From an uncultured Dorea sp. (GTDB taxonomy: Bacteria > Bacillota > Clostridia > Lachnospirales > Lachnospiraceae), in assembly GCA_934307335.1 (NCBI GenBank), contig CAKRCL010000054.1:1-11818 (forward strand): a stretch of 11,818 bases of DNA, read 5' to 3'. Numbering within the stretch: the stretch's first letter is position 1; each line of letters starts with the position of its first letter. Below, one piece after another: positions 1-7,825 of this stretch. The notes beneath the pieces were generated by a model. The model was given only the letters and a program-made list of their open reading frames with translations, was not told the DNA's origin and did not search any database. The translations under genes were made by a program, and so were the position numbers.

Positions 1-62
1 GGACAGCGGTGCTGGCATTAATAGTATTTGAGGGCATGAAGATATTGGTGTGGATCATTTAA
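1..62 (+). CDS. C-terminal stub of a membrane protein, probably CbiB (cobalamin biosynthesis)
   Basis: An open frame enters from the left edge (codons from base 3) and ends at TAA 60-62. It encodes about 19 residues, mostly hydrophobic (TAVLALIVFEGMKILVWII). The stop lies about 30 bp before the cobD start on the same strand, so it is probably the upstream gene of the same operon. A hydrophobic tail directly before cobD fits CbiB, the membrane adenosylcobinamide-phosphate synthase that joins aminopropanol phosphate, the product of CobD, to adenosylcobyric acid. The identity rests on position and hydrophobicity only, because too little sequence is present to show a family motif. Confidence 0.5.
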   Translation, partial: TAVLALIVFEGMKILVWII

Positions 63-93
63 CAGAAAAAATGTTGTAAGAGGAGAAAAACAA

Positions 94-1140
94 GTGCAAA
101 AGAAATCAAGGAAACTTCATGGTGGTGATATTTATCGCCATCCGGAAGTTATCGATTTTTCAGTGAATACAAATCCGCTTGGAGCGCCGGAGACAGTAAA
201 GCGCGCTGTACAAGCGAGTGTAGTGAATATGGAACATTATCCTGATGTAAGATGTGAGAAGTTAAAGGAGTCAATCAGCAGATTTGAACATGTGGATCAG
301 GAGGAGATTATTTGTGGTAATGGTGCAGCGGAACTTTTCTTTGCAGCAGTGCAGGCACTGAGACCGAAAAAGGCAATTGTAACAGCTCCGTCTTTTTCCG
401 AGTATGAAGAAGCTCTCGAGAGTGTAGGAGCAGATGTGGAATATTATGAACTGCATGAAGAGGATAATTTTCAGATTCGTGAAGATTATGTGGAAAAACT
501 TACGGAAGATGTGGATATGATTTTTTTATGCAATCCGAATAATCCAACCGGACAGATCACAGAACGTGAAAAGCTATTCGATATTTTGAAACATTGTAGA
601 GAAAAGGATATAGTTGTTGTTTTAGATGAATGTTTTATAGATTTTCTAGATGAACCAGAGCAATATGAGATGTCAGAGTATCGGACAGAATATCCGAACT
701 TGTTGATTATAAAAGCATTTACAAAGATATTTAGTATGCCGGGGCTTAGATTAGGATATGCAATTAGCAGCAATATAGAATTTCTGGAAAAAATGTCTCG
801 TATGCTTCAACAGTGGAATGTATCCGTTCCGGCGCAGGCAGCGGGAGTAGCAGCATTAGAATGTCCGGAAGAATATATACAGAAGACGAGAGAATATGTG
901 AGCCGTGAACGGGAATATATGAGAAATATTTTAAAGATGCTTGGATATGTAGTGTTTGCATCGAAAGCAAACTATTTATTTTTCAAAGGAAAGACCGGGC
1001 TTGCTAAAGAGGCACTGGAAGCTGGATTCCTGATACGGGACTGTCAAAATTATGAAGGACTTCAAGAAGGATTTTATCGGATCGCGGTGCGAACAAAAGA
1101 AGAAAATGAGAGGTTGATCACATGGCTTGGAAGATTATGA
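94..1140 (+). CDS. cobD: Threonine-phosphate decarboxylase CobD (PLP-dependent, class I/II aminotransferase fold)
   Basis: This enzyme decarboxylates L-threonine O-3-phosphate to (R)-1-amino-2-propanol phosphate, the linker between the corrin ring and the nucleotide loop of cobalamin. The 348 residues match the usual length. The N-terminus carries the HGGDIY motif typical of CobD (residues 9-14). PLP-enzyme landmarks follow in order: GNGAAEL near 75-81, NPNNPTG at 147-153, an Asp-Glu pair in VLDECFIDF (D178), the Schiff-base lysine K211 in [16 protein letters not shown], and R219. Translation starts at GTG 94, preceded by AGGAG at 81-85 with a good spacing; no nearby in-frame ATG competes. 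The 3' end overlaps cbiP by 19 bp. Histidinol-phosphate aminotransferase (HisC) is a close relative, but the N-terminal motif and cobalamin neighbours favour CobD. Confidence 0.9.
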   Translation: MQKKSRKLHGGDIYRHPEVIDFSVNTNPLGAPETVKRAVQASVVNMEHYPDVRCEKLKESISRFEHVDQEEIICGNGAAELFFAAVQALRPKKAIVTAPSFSEYEEALESVGADVEYYELHEEDNFQIREDYVEKLTEDVDMIFLCNPNNPTGQITEREKLFDILKHCREKDIVVVLDECFIDFLDEPEQYEMSEYRTEYPNLLIIKAFTKIFSMPGLRLGYAISSNIEFLEKMSRMLQQWNVSVPAQAAGVAALECPEEYIQKTREYVSREREYMRNILKMLGYVVFASKANYLFFKGKTGLAKEALEAGFLIRDCQNYEGLQEGFYRIAVRTKEENERLITWLGRL

Positions 1141-2648
1141 TACAGGGCACAATGTCCAATGCAGGAAAGAGTCTTTTGTGTGCGGGACTGTGCAGAATAT
1201 TTAAGCAGGACGGTTATAAAGTTGCACCGTTCAAGTCTCAGAATATGGCATTGAATTCATTTATCACGGACAAAGGTCTGGAAATGGGACGCGCCCAGGT
1301 CGTGCAGGCGGAAGCGGCAGGTATTGAGCCGGAAGTATCCATGAATCCGATTTTACTTAAGCCGACCAACGATGTTGGATCTCAAGTAATTGTAAATGGT
1401 GAAGTTTTGGGAAATATGAGTGCCCGTGATTATTTTAAATACAAAAAAGAATTGATTCCAGATGTGATGAAGGCTTTTCATAAACTGGAAGAAAATTATG
1501 ACATAATTGTAATTGAAGGTGCCGGAAGCCCGGCAGAAATCAATCTGAAGGAAAATGATATTGTCAATATGGGGCTTGCAAAGATGGTGGATGCTCCGGT
1601 GCTTCTTGTAGGAGATATTGACCGGGGAGGAGTATTTGCACAGCTTCTTGGCACATTGCTTCTTCTGGAAGAGGATGAAAAGGAACGTGTAAAAGGTCTG
1701 ATCATTAATAAATTCCGCGGAGATAAGACAATTTTGGATCCTGGAATCGAGATGCTGGAGGAAAAAGGGCATGTTCCGGTTGTAGGAGTAACGCCGTATC
1801 TTCATGTGGAAATTGAAGATGAGGACAGTCTGACAGAGCGTTTCACTTCAAAGAAAAGTGGCGGGCTTCTGGATATCGCAGTCATGCGTACACCAAGAAT
1901 TTCTAATTTTACGGATTTTATGGCATTGGAAAATATTCCGGAAGTATCCCTTCGTTATGTGAAAAATGTGTCTGAATTCGGAACCCCGGATATGATCATC
2001 TTGCCTGGAACCAAAAATACAATGGGCGATTTAAAATGGATCCGTGAAAGTGGCTTGGAAGCATGTATTTTAAAAGCATCAGCAAGCGGGACTCCGGTTT
2101 GGGGAATCTGCGGCGGATACCAGATGCTGGGAGAAGTACTCAGTGATCCAGACAAAGTGGAAGACGGTGGAATGATACATGGAATGGGACTGCTGCCTTC
2201 TGAGACGGTATTTACCGGACAGAAGACGAGGACTAGAGTAAACGGAACATTTACACATGTAGAAGGAATCTTTTCGGAGCTTTCGAATGTGGCATTTGAG
2301 GGATATGAAATTCATATGGGTGAGACAACATATGTGGAAGAAGTTATTTCCAAAGAGCATATGAGCCAGATTCAGGATACAGTCAGCGGTAAGATCAGTG
2401 AGGATGGTATCTCAGATGGAAATGTATATGGTACTTATATCCATGGCATTTTTGATATGGAAGGGGTTACCGATGTAATTGTAAAAGCACTGGCAAAGAA
2501 AAAAGGGATTACACTGGAAAAAGCGTCGGGTATGGATCTGAAGTCATTTAAAGAAGAACAATATGATAAACTTGCTGATGGTATTCGTTCACATTTGGAT
2601 ATGGAGCGGATTTATGAGATTATGAAGGAAAATGTGGAGGAAAAGTAA
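1122..2648 (+). CDS. cbiP: Cobyric acid synthase CbiP/CobQ (glutamine-dependent amidase)
   Basis: CbiP performs the ATP- and glutamine-dependent amidation of four side chains (b, d, e, g) of adenosylcobyrinic acid a,c-diamide, giving adenosylcobyric acid. Its 508 residues are full length. The N-terminal dethiobiotin-synthetase-like domain has the nucleotide-binding motif GTMSNAGKS (residues 9-17), followed by [10 protein letters not shown] and [12 protein letters not shown] (131-142) and GDIDRGG (164-170). The C-terminal glutamine amidotransferase domain has its nucleophile C330 in [18 protein letters not shown] at 394-400 and the catalytic-type H441 in [11 protein letters not shown] 1122 is chosen because it leaves the family-typical start just ahead of [12 protein letters not shown]; a GAGAGG-like Shine-Dalgarno lies about 10 bp upstream inside cobD. 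The 19-bp overlap with cobD and one-base overlap with cbiC suggest translational coupling. Confidence 0.95.
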   Translation: MAWKIMIQGTMSNAGKSLLCAGLCRIFKQDGYKVAPFKSQNMALNSFITDKGLEMGRAQVVQAEAAGIEPEVSMNPILLKPTNDVGSQVIVNGEVLGNMSARDYFKYKKELIPDVMKAFHKLEENYDIIVIEGAGSPAEINLKENDIVNMGLAKMVDAPVLLVGDIDRGGVFAQLLGTLLLLEEDEKERVKGLIINKFRGDKTILDPGIEMLEEKGHVPVVGVTPYLHVEIEDEDSLTERFTSKKSGGLLDIAVMRTPRISNFTDFMALENIPEVSLRYVKNVSEFGTPDMIILPGTKNTMGDLKWIRESGLEACILKASASGTPVWGICGGYQMLGEVLSDPDKVEDGGMIHGMGLLPSETVFTGQKTRTRVNGTFTHVEGIFSELSNVAFEGYEIHMGETTYVEEVISKEHMSQIQDTVSGKISEDGISDGNVYGTYIHGIFDMEGVTDVIVKALAKKKGITLEKASGMDLKSFKEEQYDKLADGIRSHLDMERIYEIMKENVEEK

Positions 2649-3283
2649 TGGCAATCGAACTGGAAAATGTACTTCCTTCTGAGATTGAGAAGAGGAGTTT
2701 TGAGATTATAACCGAAGAACTTACACAGAGTGGGATTGTATTGGATCCGGAAAAAGCACCGGTTATCAAGCGCTGTATCCATACTAGTGCAGATTTTGAT
2801 TATGCACAGAATCTTGTGTTTTCGGAAAATGCAATTGCACGTGCAAAAGAAGCAATTCGAAATGGAGCATCCATTGTAACAGATACACAGATGGGACGTT
2901 CCGGAATCAACAAAAAAAGACTGGCTCAGTACGGGGGGCAGGTGTACTGCTTTATGTCTGATGAAGACGTGGCAGAAAAAGCAAAGCGCGACGGTACGAC
3001 CCGAGCAGTAGCAAGCATGGAAAAGGCGTGTGAATTAGATGAGAATCTGATTTTTGCAATCGGAAATGCACCGACAGCACTCATTCATCTGTATGAGCTG
3101 ATACGTGCCGGAAAAATCCGACCAGAGCTGGTAATCGGAGTGCCGGTTGGATTTGTTAATGTCATTCAGTCAAAAGAATTGATTTTGGAATTGCCGGATA
3201 CACCTTATATCGTAGCGCGGGGAAGAAAAGGTGGAAGTAATATTGCAGCATGTATTTGTAATGCATTGCTGTATAATCTTTAA
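2648..3283 (+). CDS. cbiC: Cobalt-precorrin-8 methylmutase CbiC (precorrin-8X methylmutase family)
   Basis: CbiC moves a methyl group from C11 to C12 of the corrin ring, turning (cobalt-)precorrin-8 into (cobalt-)hydrogenobyrinate/cobyrinate. The 211 residues are normal for CbiC/CobH. The conserved catalytic histidine is H45 in KRCIHTSADFDYAQ. Other family motifs are VTDTQMGRSGINK (77-89), AIGNAPTAL (137-145), GVPVGFVN (164-171) and RGRKGGSNIAA (191-201). Start and preceding stop are fused as TAATG, and GGAGG at 2636-2640 serves as ribosome binding site. The anaerobic-pathway name CbiC is used because the organism looks clostridial; the aerobic homologue is CobH. It is the last gene of the run, and the next 225 bp hold a palindromic element rather than further cbi genes. 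Confidence 0.93.
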   Translation: MAIELENVLPSEIEKRSFEIITEELTQSGIVLDPEKAPVIKRCIHTSADFDYAQNLVFSENAIARAKEAIRNGASIVTDTQMGRSGINKKRLAQYGGQVYCFMSDEDVAEKAKRDGTTRAVASMEKACELDENLIFAIGNAPTALIHLYELIRAGKIRPELVIGVPVGFVNVIQSKELILELPDTPYIVARGRKGGSNIAACICNALLYNL

Positions 3284-3284
3284 G

Positions 3285-3470
3285 AACTCTGTCATTATAG
3301 TTTCTACAGACCGAATCCTGTTTCTGGTGTTTGCTGCGCCGCTTATTTCTGACTTTCATGGCAAACTCACCTAAAAAACAGGTTCAGACAGTGCCATGAA
3401 AGCCAGACTATGCTCGCAAACACTGCAGAACAGGACTCATGGTCTGGTAAAAAACTAAAATGACAGAGTT
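3285..3470. repeat. Long imperfect inverted-repeat (MITE-like) element after cbiC
   Basis: The outer 12 bp are a perfect inverted repeat: AACTCTGTCATT at 3285-3296 and AATGACAGAGTT at 3459-3470. The symmetry continues inward with small indels. Bases 3297-3312 pair with 3441-3458, and CCTGTTTCTG..GTGTTTGC (3317-3334) with the segment around 3413-3434. A central stem joins 3353-3363 (CTTTCATGGCA) to 3392-3402 perfectly and extends to 3348/3407 with one mismatch, around a loop containing ACCT-A-rich-AGGT. The whole element could fold into one long hairpin. It begins one base after the cbiC stop, so it may also end or process the cobalamin transcript, though no clear U-tract follows. No transposase is present. 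The class is inferred from structure alone; only one copy is visible here. Confidence 0.75.
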
Positions 3471-3520
3471 TTATAGATTTTGCAGGAAAATTTATAAATT
3501 GTGAAGGAGTGAGGAATGAT

Positions 3521-4438
3521 ATGGAGATTAAGTCAGCAGCTTTGATTGGTGTGGGTGCGGTAGGCTCATATTTTGCGTATGGGCTTCCGGCTAAATTGGG
3601 AAATGATTTTTGCGTGATTGCTTCAGGAGAGCGAAAAGAACGTCTGGAAAAGGAAGGAATCTATATTAACGGTGAGAGATGTCCACTGAATCTAAAAACA
3701 GCGCAGGAAGCTGGAAAAGTGGATCTGGTATTGATTGCGACGAAGCAGAATGCCCTTCCTGAGATTATGGACGATATCTGCGCACTTGTGGGTGAAAATA
3801 CGATTGTTTTGAGCTTGCTAAATGGAGTGACCAGTGAAGAAATTGTCGGAAAGCAGATTGGCATGGAACATATGCTGTATTCTCTGATGCGGATTGATGC
3901 TGTCCGTGATGGCAACCATATGGAACTTCATTTTGACCGGATTGCCGGAGTGTTTTTCGGAGAAAAAGACTATATCGAACCGACAAAGCGCGTACAGGCA
4001 GTATTAGATCTCTTTGAAGGGACCAGTATCAGGGCAAATTATGTGCCGGATATTATGGCAGATCTGTGGCTGAAATATGTGAGCAATGTTTCTCAGAATC
4101 TTCCACAGGCAATTCTTGGTGTAGGCTTTGGTGCATATAAAGACAGCGAACATGTGCGGGCTATTGCAACTGGACTATGGCAGGAAGTGGTTCAGGTGGC
4201 AGCAAAAAAAGGTGTGCGGCTTCCAGAGCGTTTACTTCTCTTTCGCGGAACCGTGAAAGAGGCAAGATTCTCAACCTTGCAGGATCTGGATGCAGGAAGA
4301 CACACAGAGATTGATATTTTCGCAGGTGAGATGATGCGTATGGGAAAAGAGTTTGGAATTCCGGTTCCATATTGTGAATATACCTATCATATGATCAAAG
4401 CCTTAGAAGAAAAAAATGACGGGAAATTTAACTATTAA
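3521..4438 (+). CDS. panE: 2-dehydropantoate 2-reductase family protein (PanE/ApbA-like)
   Basis: The family reduces ketopantoate to pantoate with NADPH, a step of pantothenate and coenzyme A synthesis. With the ATG at 3521 the product has 305 residues, normal for PanE. The N-terminal Rossmann motif is GVGAVGS (residues 10-16), followed by LIATKQ (71-76) and LLNGV (99-103). The C-terminal helical domain has the catalytic-type lysine K185 with N189 in LWLKYVSNVSQN, and the family signature LQDLDAGRHTEIDIFAGEM (253-271). ATG 3521 is preferred to the in-frame GTG at 3509 because AGGAG at 3505-3509 overlaps that GTG and would instead serve the ATG 11 bp downstream. The gene stands alone, with no panB or panC nearby, so a paralogous substrate is possible. 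Confidence 0.82.
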   Translation: MEIKSAALIGVGAVGSYFAYGLPAKLGNDFCVIASGERKERLEKEGIYINGERCPLNLKTAQEAGKVDLVLIATKQNALPEIMDDICALVGENTIVLSLLNGVTSEEIVGKQIGMEHMLYSLMRIDAVRDGNHMELHFDRIAGVFFGEKDYIEPTKRVQAVLDLFEGTSIRANYVPDIMADLWLKYVSNVSQNLPQAILGVGFGAYKDSEHVRAIATGLWQEVVQVAAKKGVRLPERLLLFRGTVKEARFSTLQDLDAGRHTEIDIFAGEMMRMGKEFGIPVPYCEYTYHMIKALEEKNDGKFNY

Positions 4439-4506
4439 AAATTCTTACTGATAAAACGAAAAAACAACCGTTTAAACATAATAAACCACACTTGAAACAG
4501 AATCTA

Positions 4507-4534
4507 TTGACTTGTTCCTTGAGAAATGTAAAAT
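4507..4534 (+). promoter_or_regulatory. Sigma-A-type promoter for the symporter gene
   Basis: TTGACT at 4507-4512 and TAAAAT at 4529-4534 are separated by 16 bp, a near-consensus vegetative promoter. Transcription would begin near 4541, leaving a leader of about 60 bp before the symporter start. No terminator is evident between panE and this promoter, so some read-through from panE is possible. Confidence 0.6.
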
Positions 4535-4576
4535 AAAGTCAAACATATGGAATGGCCATTCCGGTGAATAAAGTCA
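4532..4576. promoter_or_regulatory. Candidate operator: 14-bp palindrome flanked by 10-bp direct repeats
   Basis: A perfect palindrome, GGAATGGCCATTCC, occupies 4549-4562. The 10-mer AATAAAGTCA occurs on both sides in the same orientation, at 4532-4541 (overlapping the -10 box) and 4567-4576, with starts 35 bp apart. The block covers the end of the promoter and the early leader of the symporter gene, a typical place for a repressor to act. I do not recognise it as the site of a known regulator. It does not match the direct-repeat pattern usually described for LytTR regulators. Confidence 0.45.
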
Positions 4577-4602
4577 CATTTTAGTAATTTATTAGAGATT
4601 GA

Positions 4603-5871
4603 ATGAGAAAGTGGGTTTCAAAAATGGGAAATAAAAAGCGTTTTTCAATATCTCTGACAACTCAGATTCTGATCGCTACTGCAGGTGGTATCGTGTTCGG
4701 ATCACTGGTCGGCGAGTGGGCTTCTAATCTGAAGTTTATCGGAGATATCTTTATCAGACTGATTCAGATGTCAGTGGTACTGCTTGTTATGTCTGCTGTT
4801 GCTTCCGCAGTTGGCGGCGGTGATGGACAAGATGTTGGTAAGATGGGATTCCATACTTTTAAATGGATTATCATTTTCACAGTTATTTCAGCAGGATTAG
4901 GAGTTGCATTATCAATGCTTTTCCAGCCAGGAGTTGGAGTTGAGATTGCAAGTGCAGCAGATGTAGCTAATTCATCTGTTGAGACAGGATCTATTCAAGA
5001 TACAATTCTTGGATTTGTTCCGACAAACATCATTAATTCTATGGCTGAAGGAGCTATGGTTCCGTGTATTGTATTTGCACTGTTTTTCGGAGTTGCTATG
5101 GGCGCTTACGCAAAAGAGAGCGGTAACCGCAATATCATCGAGTGGGTACAGGGAATTAACGGTGTTATTACAAACATCATTAAAATGGTTATGAACGTTG
5201 CGCCAATCGGTATCTTCTGTCTGTTAGCTAACGTTGCCGGAACTACAGGATTTAAAGTAATCATTCCGATGCTCAAATTCTTACTTGTGCTTTTGATCGG
5301 TGATGCTATCCAGTTCCTGTTATTCGGACCATTTACTGCAGCAATTACAAAGGTAAATATTTTCAAGATGCCTAAGAAGTTTGCAAAGATGTCTATGATG
5401 GCAGTTACAACGACTTCCGGAGCAATTTGTCTTCCGACTAAGATGGAAGATGAAGTTACAAAATTCGGTATCAGCCGTAAAGTTGCTGATTTCACAGGAC
5501 CGATTACAATGTCCATGAACAGTTGTGGTGCAGCTCAGTGTTATGTGGCAGCAATCTTCTTCATGGCTCAGTCCACAGGAATTCAGATGACACCATATCA
5601 GATGGGAATGGCAATTCTTCTTTCTTGCCTGATGTGCCTTGGTACAATTTCAGTACCGGGAGGATCTGTTATCGTGTATACATTCCTTGCAACATCACTT
5701 GGTCTGCCACTTGAAAGTATTGCAGTATTGATCGGTATTGATTGGTTTGCAGGAATGTTCCGTACATTAATGAACGTAGACGTAGACGTTATGATTGGTC
5801 TGCTTGTAGCAAGCAAGCTTGGTGAGCTTGACCGTGACGTATACAATGAAAAGAAGACTGTTACATATTAA
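4603..5871 (+). CDS. Dicarboxylate/amino acid:cation symporter (DAACS/SDF family), divergent substrate motifs
   Basis: This is a secondary transporter of the GltP/DctA/SstT family, expected to import an amino acid or organic acid with Na+ or H+. Its 422 residues, dense with membrane segments, match the family. Visible landmarks are RLIQMSVVLLVMSAVASAVGGG (52-73), the re-entrant loop HP1 as TTTSGAICLPTK (269-280), the TM7 region ITMSMNSCGAAQ (301-312), HP2 as SVPGGSVIVYT (350-360), and TM8 as GIDWFAGMFRTLMNVDVD (378-395). In TM8 the substrate-binding Arg (R387), N391 and D395 are kept. In TM7 the canonical NMDGT motif is replaced by SMNSC, and the Asp three residues before the Arg is Gly (G384). 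The substrate therefore cannot be named. Start choice is uncertain: ATG 4603 has only weak AGAG upstream, and ATG 4624 is an alternative that starts closer to the conserved SLTTQI segment. It precedes a LytS/LytTR pair. Confidence 0.88.
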   Translation: MRKWVSKMGNKKRFSISLTTQILIATAGGIVFGSLVGEWASNLKFIGDIFIRLIQMSVVLLVMSAVASAVGGGDGQDVGKMGFHTFKWIIIFTVISAGLGVALSMLFQPGVGVEIASAADVANSSVETGSIQDTILGFVPTNIINSMAEGAMVPCIVFALFFGVAMGAYAKESGNRNIIEWVQGINGVITNIIKMVMNVAPIGIFCLLANVAGTTGFKVIIPMLKFLLVLLIGDAIQFLLFGPFTAAITKVNIFKMPKKFAKMSMMAVTTTSGAICLPTKMEDEVTKFGISRKVADFTGPITMSMNSCGAAQCYVAAIFFMAQSTGIQMTPYQMGMAILLSCLMCLGTISVPGGSVIVYTFLATSLGLPLESIAVLIGIDWFAGMFRTLMNVDVDVMIGLLVASKLGELDRDVYNEKKTVTY

Positions 5872-5920
5872 AGGACAGTTCATTAAGTTAGCCGTTTCAC
5901 AAAAACATCATTCATAAATA

Positions 5921-5963
5921 CCAAAAGCCTCCGGCGTACTTTATGTATGTCGGGGGTTTTTGG
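5921..5963 (+). terminator. Rho-independent terminator after the symporter gene
   Basis: A stem of about 19 bp, including G-U pairs and a few mismatches, is formed by CCAAAAGCCTCCGGCGTAC (5921-5939) and GTATGTCGGGGGTTTTTGG (5945-5963), around a short TTTAT loop. The descending arm includes a run of five T after GGGGG, and the ascending arm carries matching A residues. It separates the symporter transcript from the two-component operon. Confidence 0.82.
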
Positions 5964-6004
5964 TTGTCAGAGAAAAAAGAGTTGTGTGACAAGGTGGAGT
6001 ACTC

Positions 6005-6033
6005 TTTTCGATTAGTAGGATTCATGCTATAAT
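6005..6033 (+). promoter_or_regulatory. Extended -10 promoter for the LytS/LytTR operon
   Basis: TATAAT at 6028-6033 is perfect and is preceded by TG one base upstream (TGCTATAAT), making an extended -10. The -35 region, 17 bp upstream, is only TTTTCG (6005-6010), so the extended element probably carries the promoter. An 8-bp palindrome GAGTACTC (5997-6004) abuts the -35 region. Confidence 0.6.
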
Positions 6034-6106
6034 TTTTTTAGTGTTAGAACAGAAGGCTATGAATAAAAATATTATTTTTGAGAGCAGCTAGCAGGAGGAA
6101 ATATTA

Positions 6107-7825
6107 ATGTCAATTCGAGATATCATATATGCAATCATTGTAAATATTGCATTACTTGCAATCATAGCCAGTTTTTTATCTAGTATTCAGCCAGTGCAGA
6201 AGTTGATTTTACAAGAAAGAAGAGGCTGGAAGGGAGATCTGCTTCTATCTGTAATTTTTGGTGGATTGATCATTCTATCAACTTGCAGCGGAGTGAGTAT
6301 AGGCTCTTATAGTTTGAATACAAGAGTTATAGGAACGATATCTGCAGGACTTCTGGGCGGTCCACTTGTAGGATTATATTCTTCGGTAATCGGAGCAGTG
6401 TATGTATTGATATTTTCGACACCAAGAGTTTTTGCCAGAGGTTCTGCATTTGCAACAATTTTATTTGGACTTTTAGGAGCTGGATTTTATCCATATTTTC
6501 AGAGGGGAAAGTGGAAATATAAAGATTTATTTTTACTTGCTTGTTTTGCTGAAGTTTGTGAGATGGCATCGTTACTTCGTATGACAGTCTCTTTGAAAGT
6601 AGCAATTAATGCCGTATTAGATGTTTCAGTTCCGATGATTATGCTGAATGCGATTGGAATAATTATATTTATATCTAATTTTAACAATATATTTATTTTC
6701 CAGGATTTGGAGAGTTCCAGACAGATACAGAAAATATCTGAGTTATCTCAAAAATGTCTTCCATTATTGCAAGATGGAGGGTTGAACAAATCCGAGAATA
6801 TAAAAGAGCTGGCAGATATTATTTTGAAAGAGACAGAATGGTCCGGAATTTTATTTACAAATCAGGAGAAGGTCACTTATTGGAAATGTAATAAAAAGGA
6901 TGAAAATCTTATATCTTACCAAGGCCGGTATGGTGATTCATTGCCAGATATCTGTAAGCAGGCAATGGAACAGGGGCACATGGTAAAATATCAAGAACAG
7001 ACAGACAATCAGAAGTGGAATCATACAGCACAAGATTACATAATCAGTGCAGTTCCGTTTCGGATAAAAAACCAGTCTGTTGGAAGTATGACTGTATGGA
7101 TGAAACGACAGTGGATGGATCGACAAAGTGAGTTAGATCTTTTAGAACATCTGATAACGCTGGGCTCGTCGCAGATGGCTATTTTGGAATTGGAACAGCA
7201 GAAGAATTTGCTTGCACAGGCAGAATTTAAAGCCTTACAGTTTCAAGTAAATCCCCATTTCCTTTTTAATGCTTTGAATACGATATCGTGGATAAGCAGA
7301 GAAAATCCAGAGGAAGCAAGGAATCTTTTACTTACACTGGCAGATTATTTTCGTTATAATCTAAATTATGAGGATTATATGGTTCCGCTGGAAGAAGAGC
7401 TTAAACATGTGAGGGATTATCTGCAGATTGAAAAAGCCAGATTTGAAGAAAAATTGCAGGTGATATATGATGTGCCGGAAAAAATGGAAATATTGGTACC
7501 GACATTAATTTTACAGCCAATCGTGGAAAATGCAGTACGTTATGGACTTGATCAGACGGGATGTCGTTATGTGTATATTGGTATCAAAAAAGAGGCAGAT
7601 GCATATGTAGCGCAGATTAAGGATCATGGCAGAGGATTTTCAAAGGAAGTATTGGAAAAGCTGGAAAAAGGGGAGTCTGTTGGAAGTAGTATCGGACTTC
7701 AGAATGTAGATAAACGTATGAAAAGTGCATATGGTGAGGATCATGGAATTCAAATCAATAGCACAGAAAATGGCAGTACAGTAAAGTTATATTTTTATGA
7801 AGAGGTGAAAGAAGCATGCGAATAG
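6107..7825 (+). CDS. LytS-type sensor histidine kinase (5TM-LYT membrane sensor, GAF-like, His_kinase, HATPase)
   Basis: This membrane kinase senses a signal and phosphorylates the adjacent LytTR regulator. Of 572 residues, about 1-195 are a multi-span membrane domain of the 5TM-LYT type, with the family-like stretch SLNTRVIGTISAGLLGGPLVGL (N71, R73 and the GLLGGP segment at 81-86). A region near 215-360 is consistent with a GAF-like domain. The kinase core has the phospho-acceptor H384 in FQVNPHFLFNALNTI, then the N-box N475 in ILQPIVENAVRYG, D506 in DHGRGF and the glycine-rich SSIGLQNV (527-534). ATG 6107 has AGGAGG at 6093-6098 with 8-bp spacing. The gene overlaps the regulator by 10 bp. 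Characterised relatives include LytS and the pyruvate-responsive BtsS/YpdA; this protein's ligand is unknown. The symporter upstream suggests it responds to that transporter's substrate. Confidence 0.92.
   Translation: MSIRDIIYAIIVNIALLAIIASFLSSIQPVQKLILQERRGWKGDLLLSVIFGGLIILSTCSGVSIGSYSLNTRVIGTISAGLLGGPLVGLYSSVIGAVYVLIFSTPRVFARGSAFATILFGLLGAGFYPYFQRGKWKYKDLFLLACFAEVCEMASLLRMTVSLKVAINAVLDVSVPMIMLNAIGIIIFISNFNNIFIFQDLESSRQIQKISELSQKCLPLLQDGGLNKSENIKELADIILKETEWSGILFTNQEKVTYWKCNKKDENLISYQGRYGDSLPDICKQAMEQGHMVKYQEQTDNQKWNHTAQDYIISAVPFRIKNQSVGSMTVWMKRQWMDRQSELDLLEHLITLGSSQMAILELEQQKNLLAQAEFKALQFQVNPHFLFNALNTISWISRENPEEARNLLLTLADYFRYNLNYEDYMVPLEEELKHVRDYLQIEKARFEEKLQVIYDVPEKMEILVPTLILQPIVENAVRYGLDQTGCRYVYIGIKKEADAYVAQIKDHGRGFSKEVLEKLEKGESVGSSIGLQNVDKRMKSAYGEDHGIQINSTENGSTVKLYFYEEVKEACE

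Noticed and set aside
1353..1805. Minus-strand 150-codon frame inside cbiP
   Set aside because: It is antisense to well-conserved cbiP motifs, with no start signal and no recognisable domain.
3471..3500. Promoter for panE with -10 TATAAA (3493-3498)
   Set aside because: No -35 hexamer is found at 16-18 bp, and the region is simply AT-rich.
3509..3520. GTG start for the panE-like gene
   Set aside because: The AGGAG needed for initiation overlaps the GTG itself; the ATG at 3521 is correctly spaced from it and starts just before the Rossmann motif.
4454..4473. Possible terminator after panE (AAACG ... CGTTT)
   Set aside because: The stem is only five AT-rich pairs around a 10-base loop with no T-run, too weak to support a terminator.
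4467..4475. LytTR binding half-site ACCGTTTAA upstream of the symporter promoter
   Set aside because: It resembles the half-site consensus, but no second copy occurs at the expected spacing of about 21-22 bp, so chance cannot be excluded.
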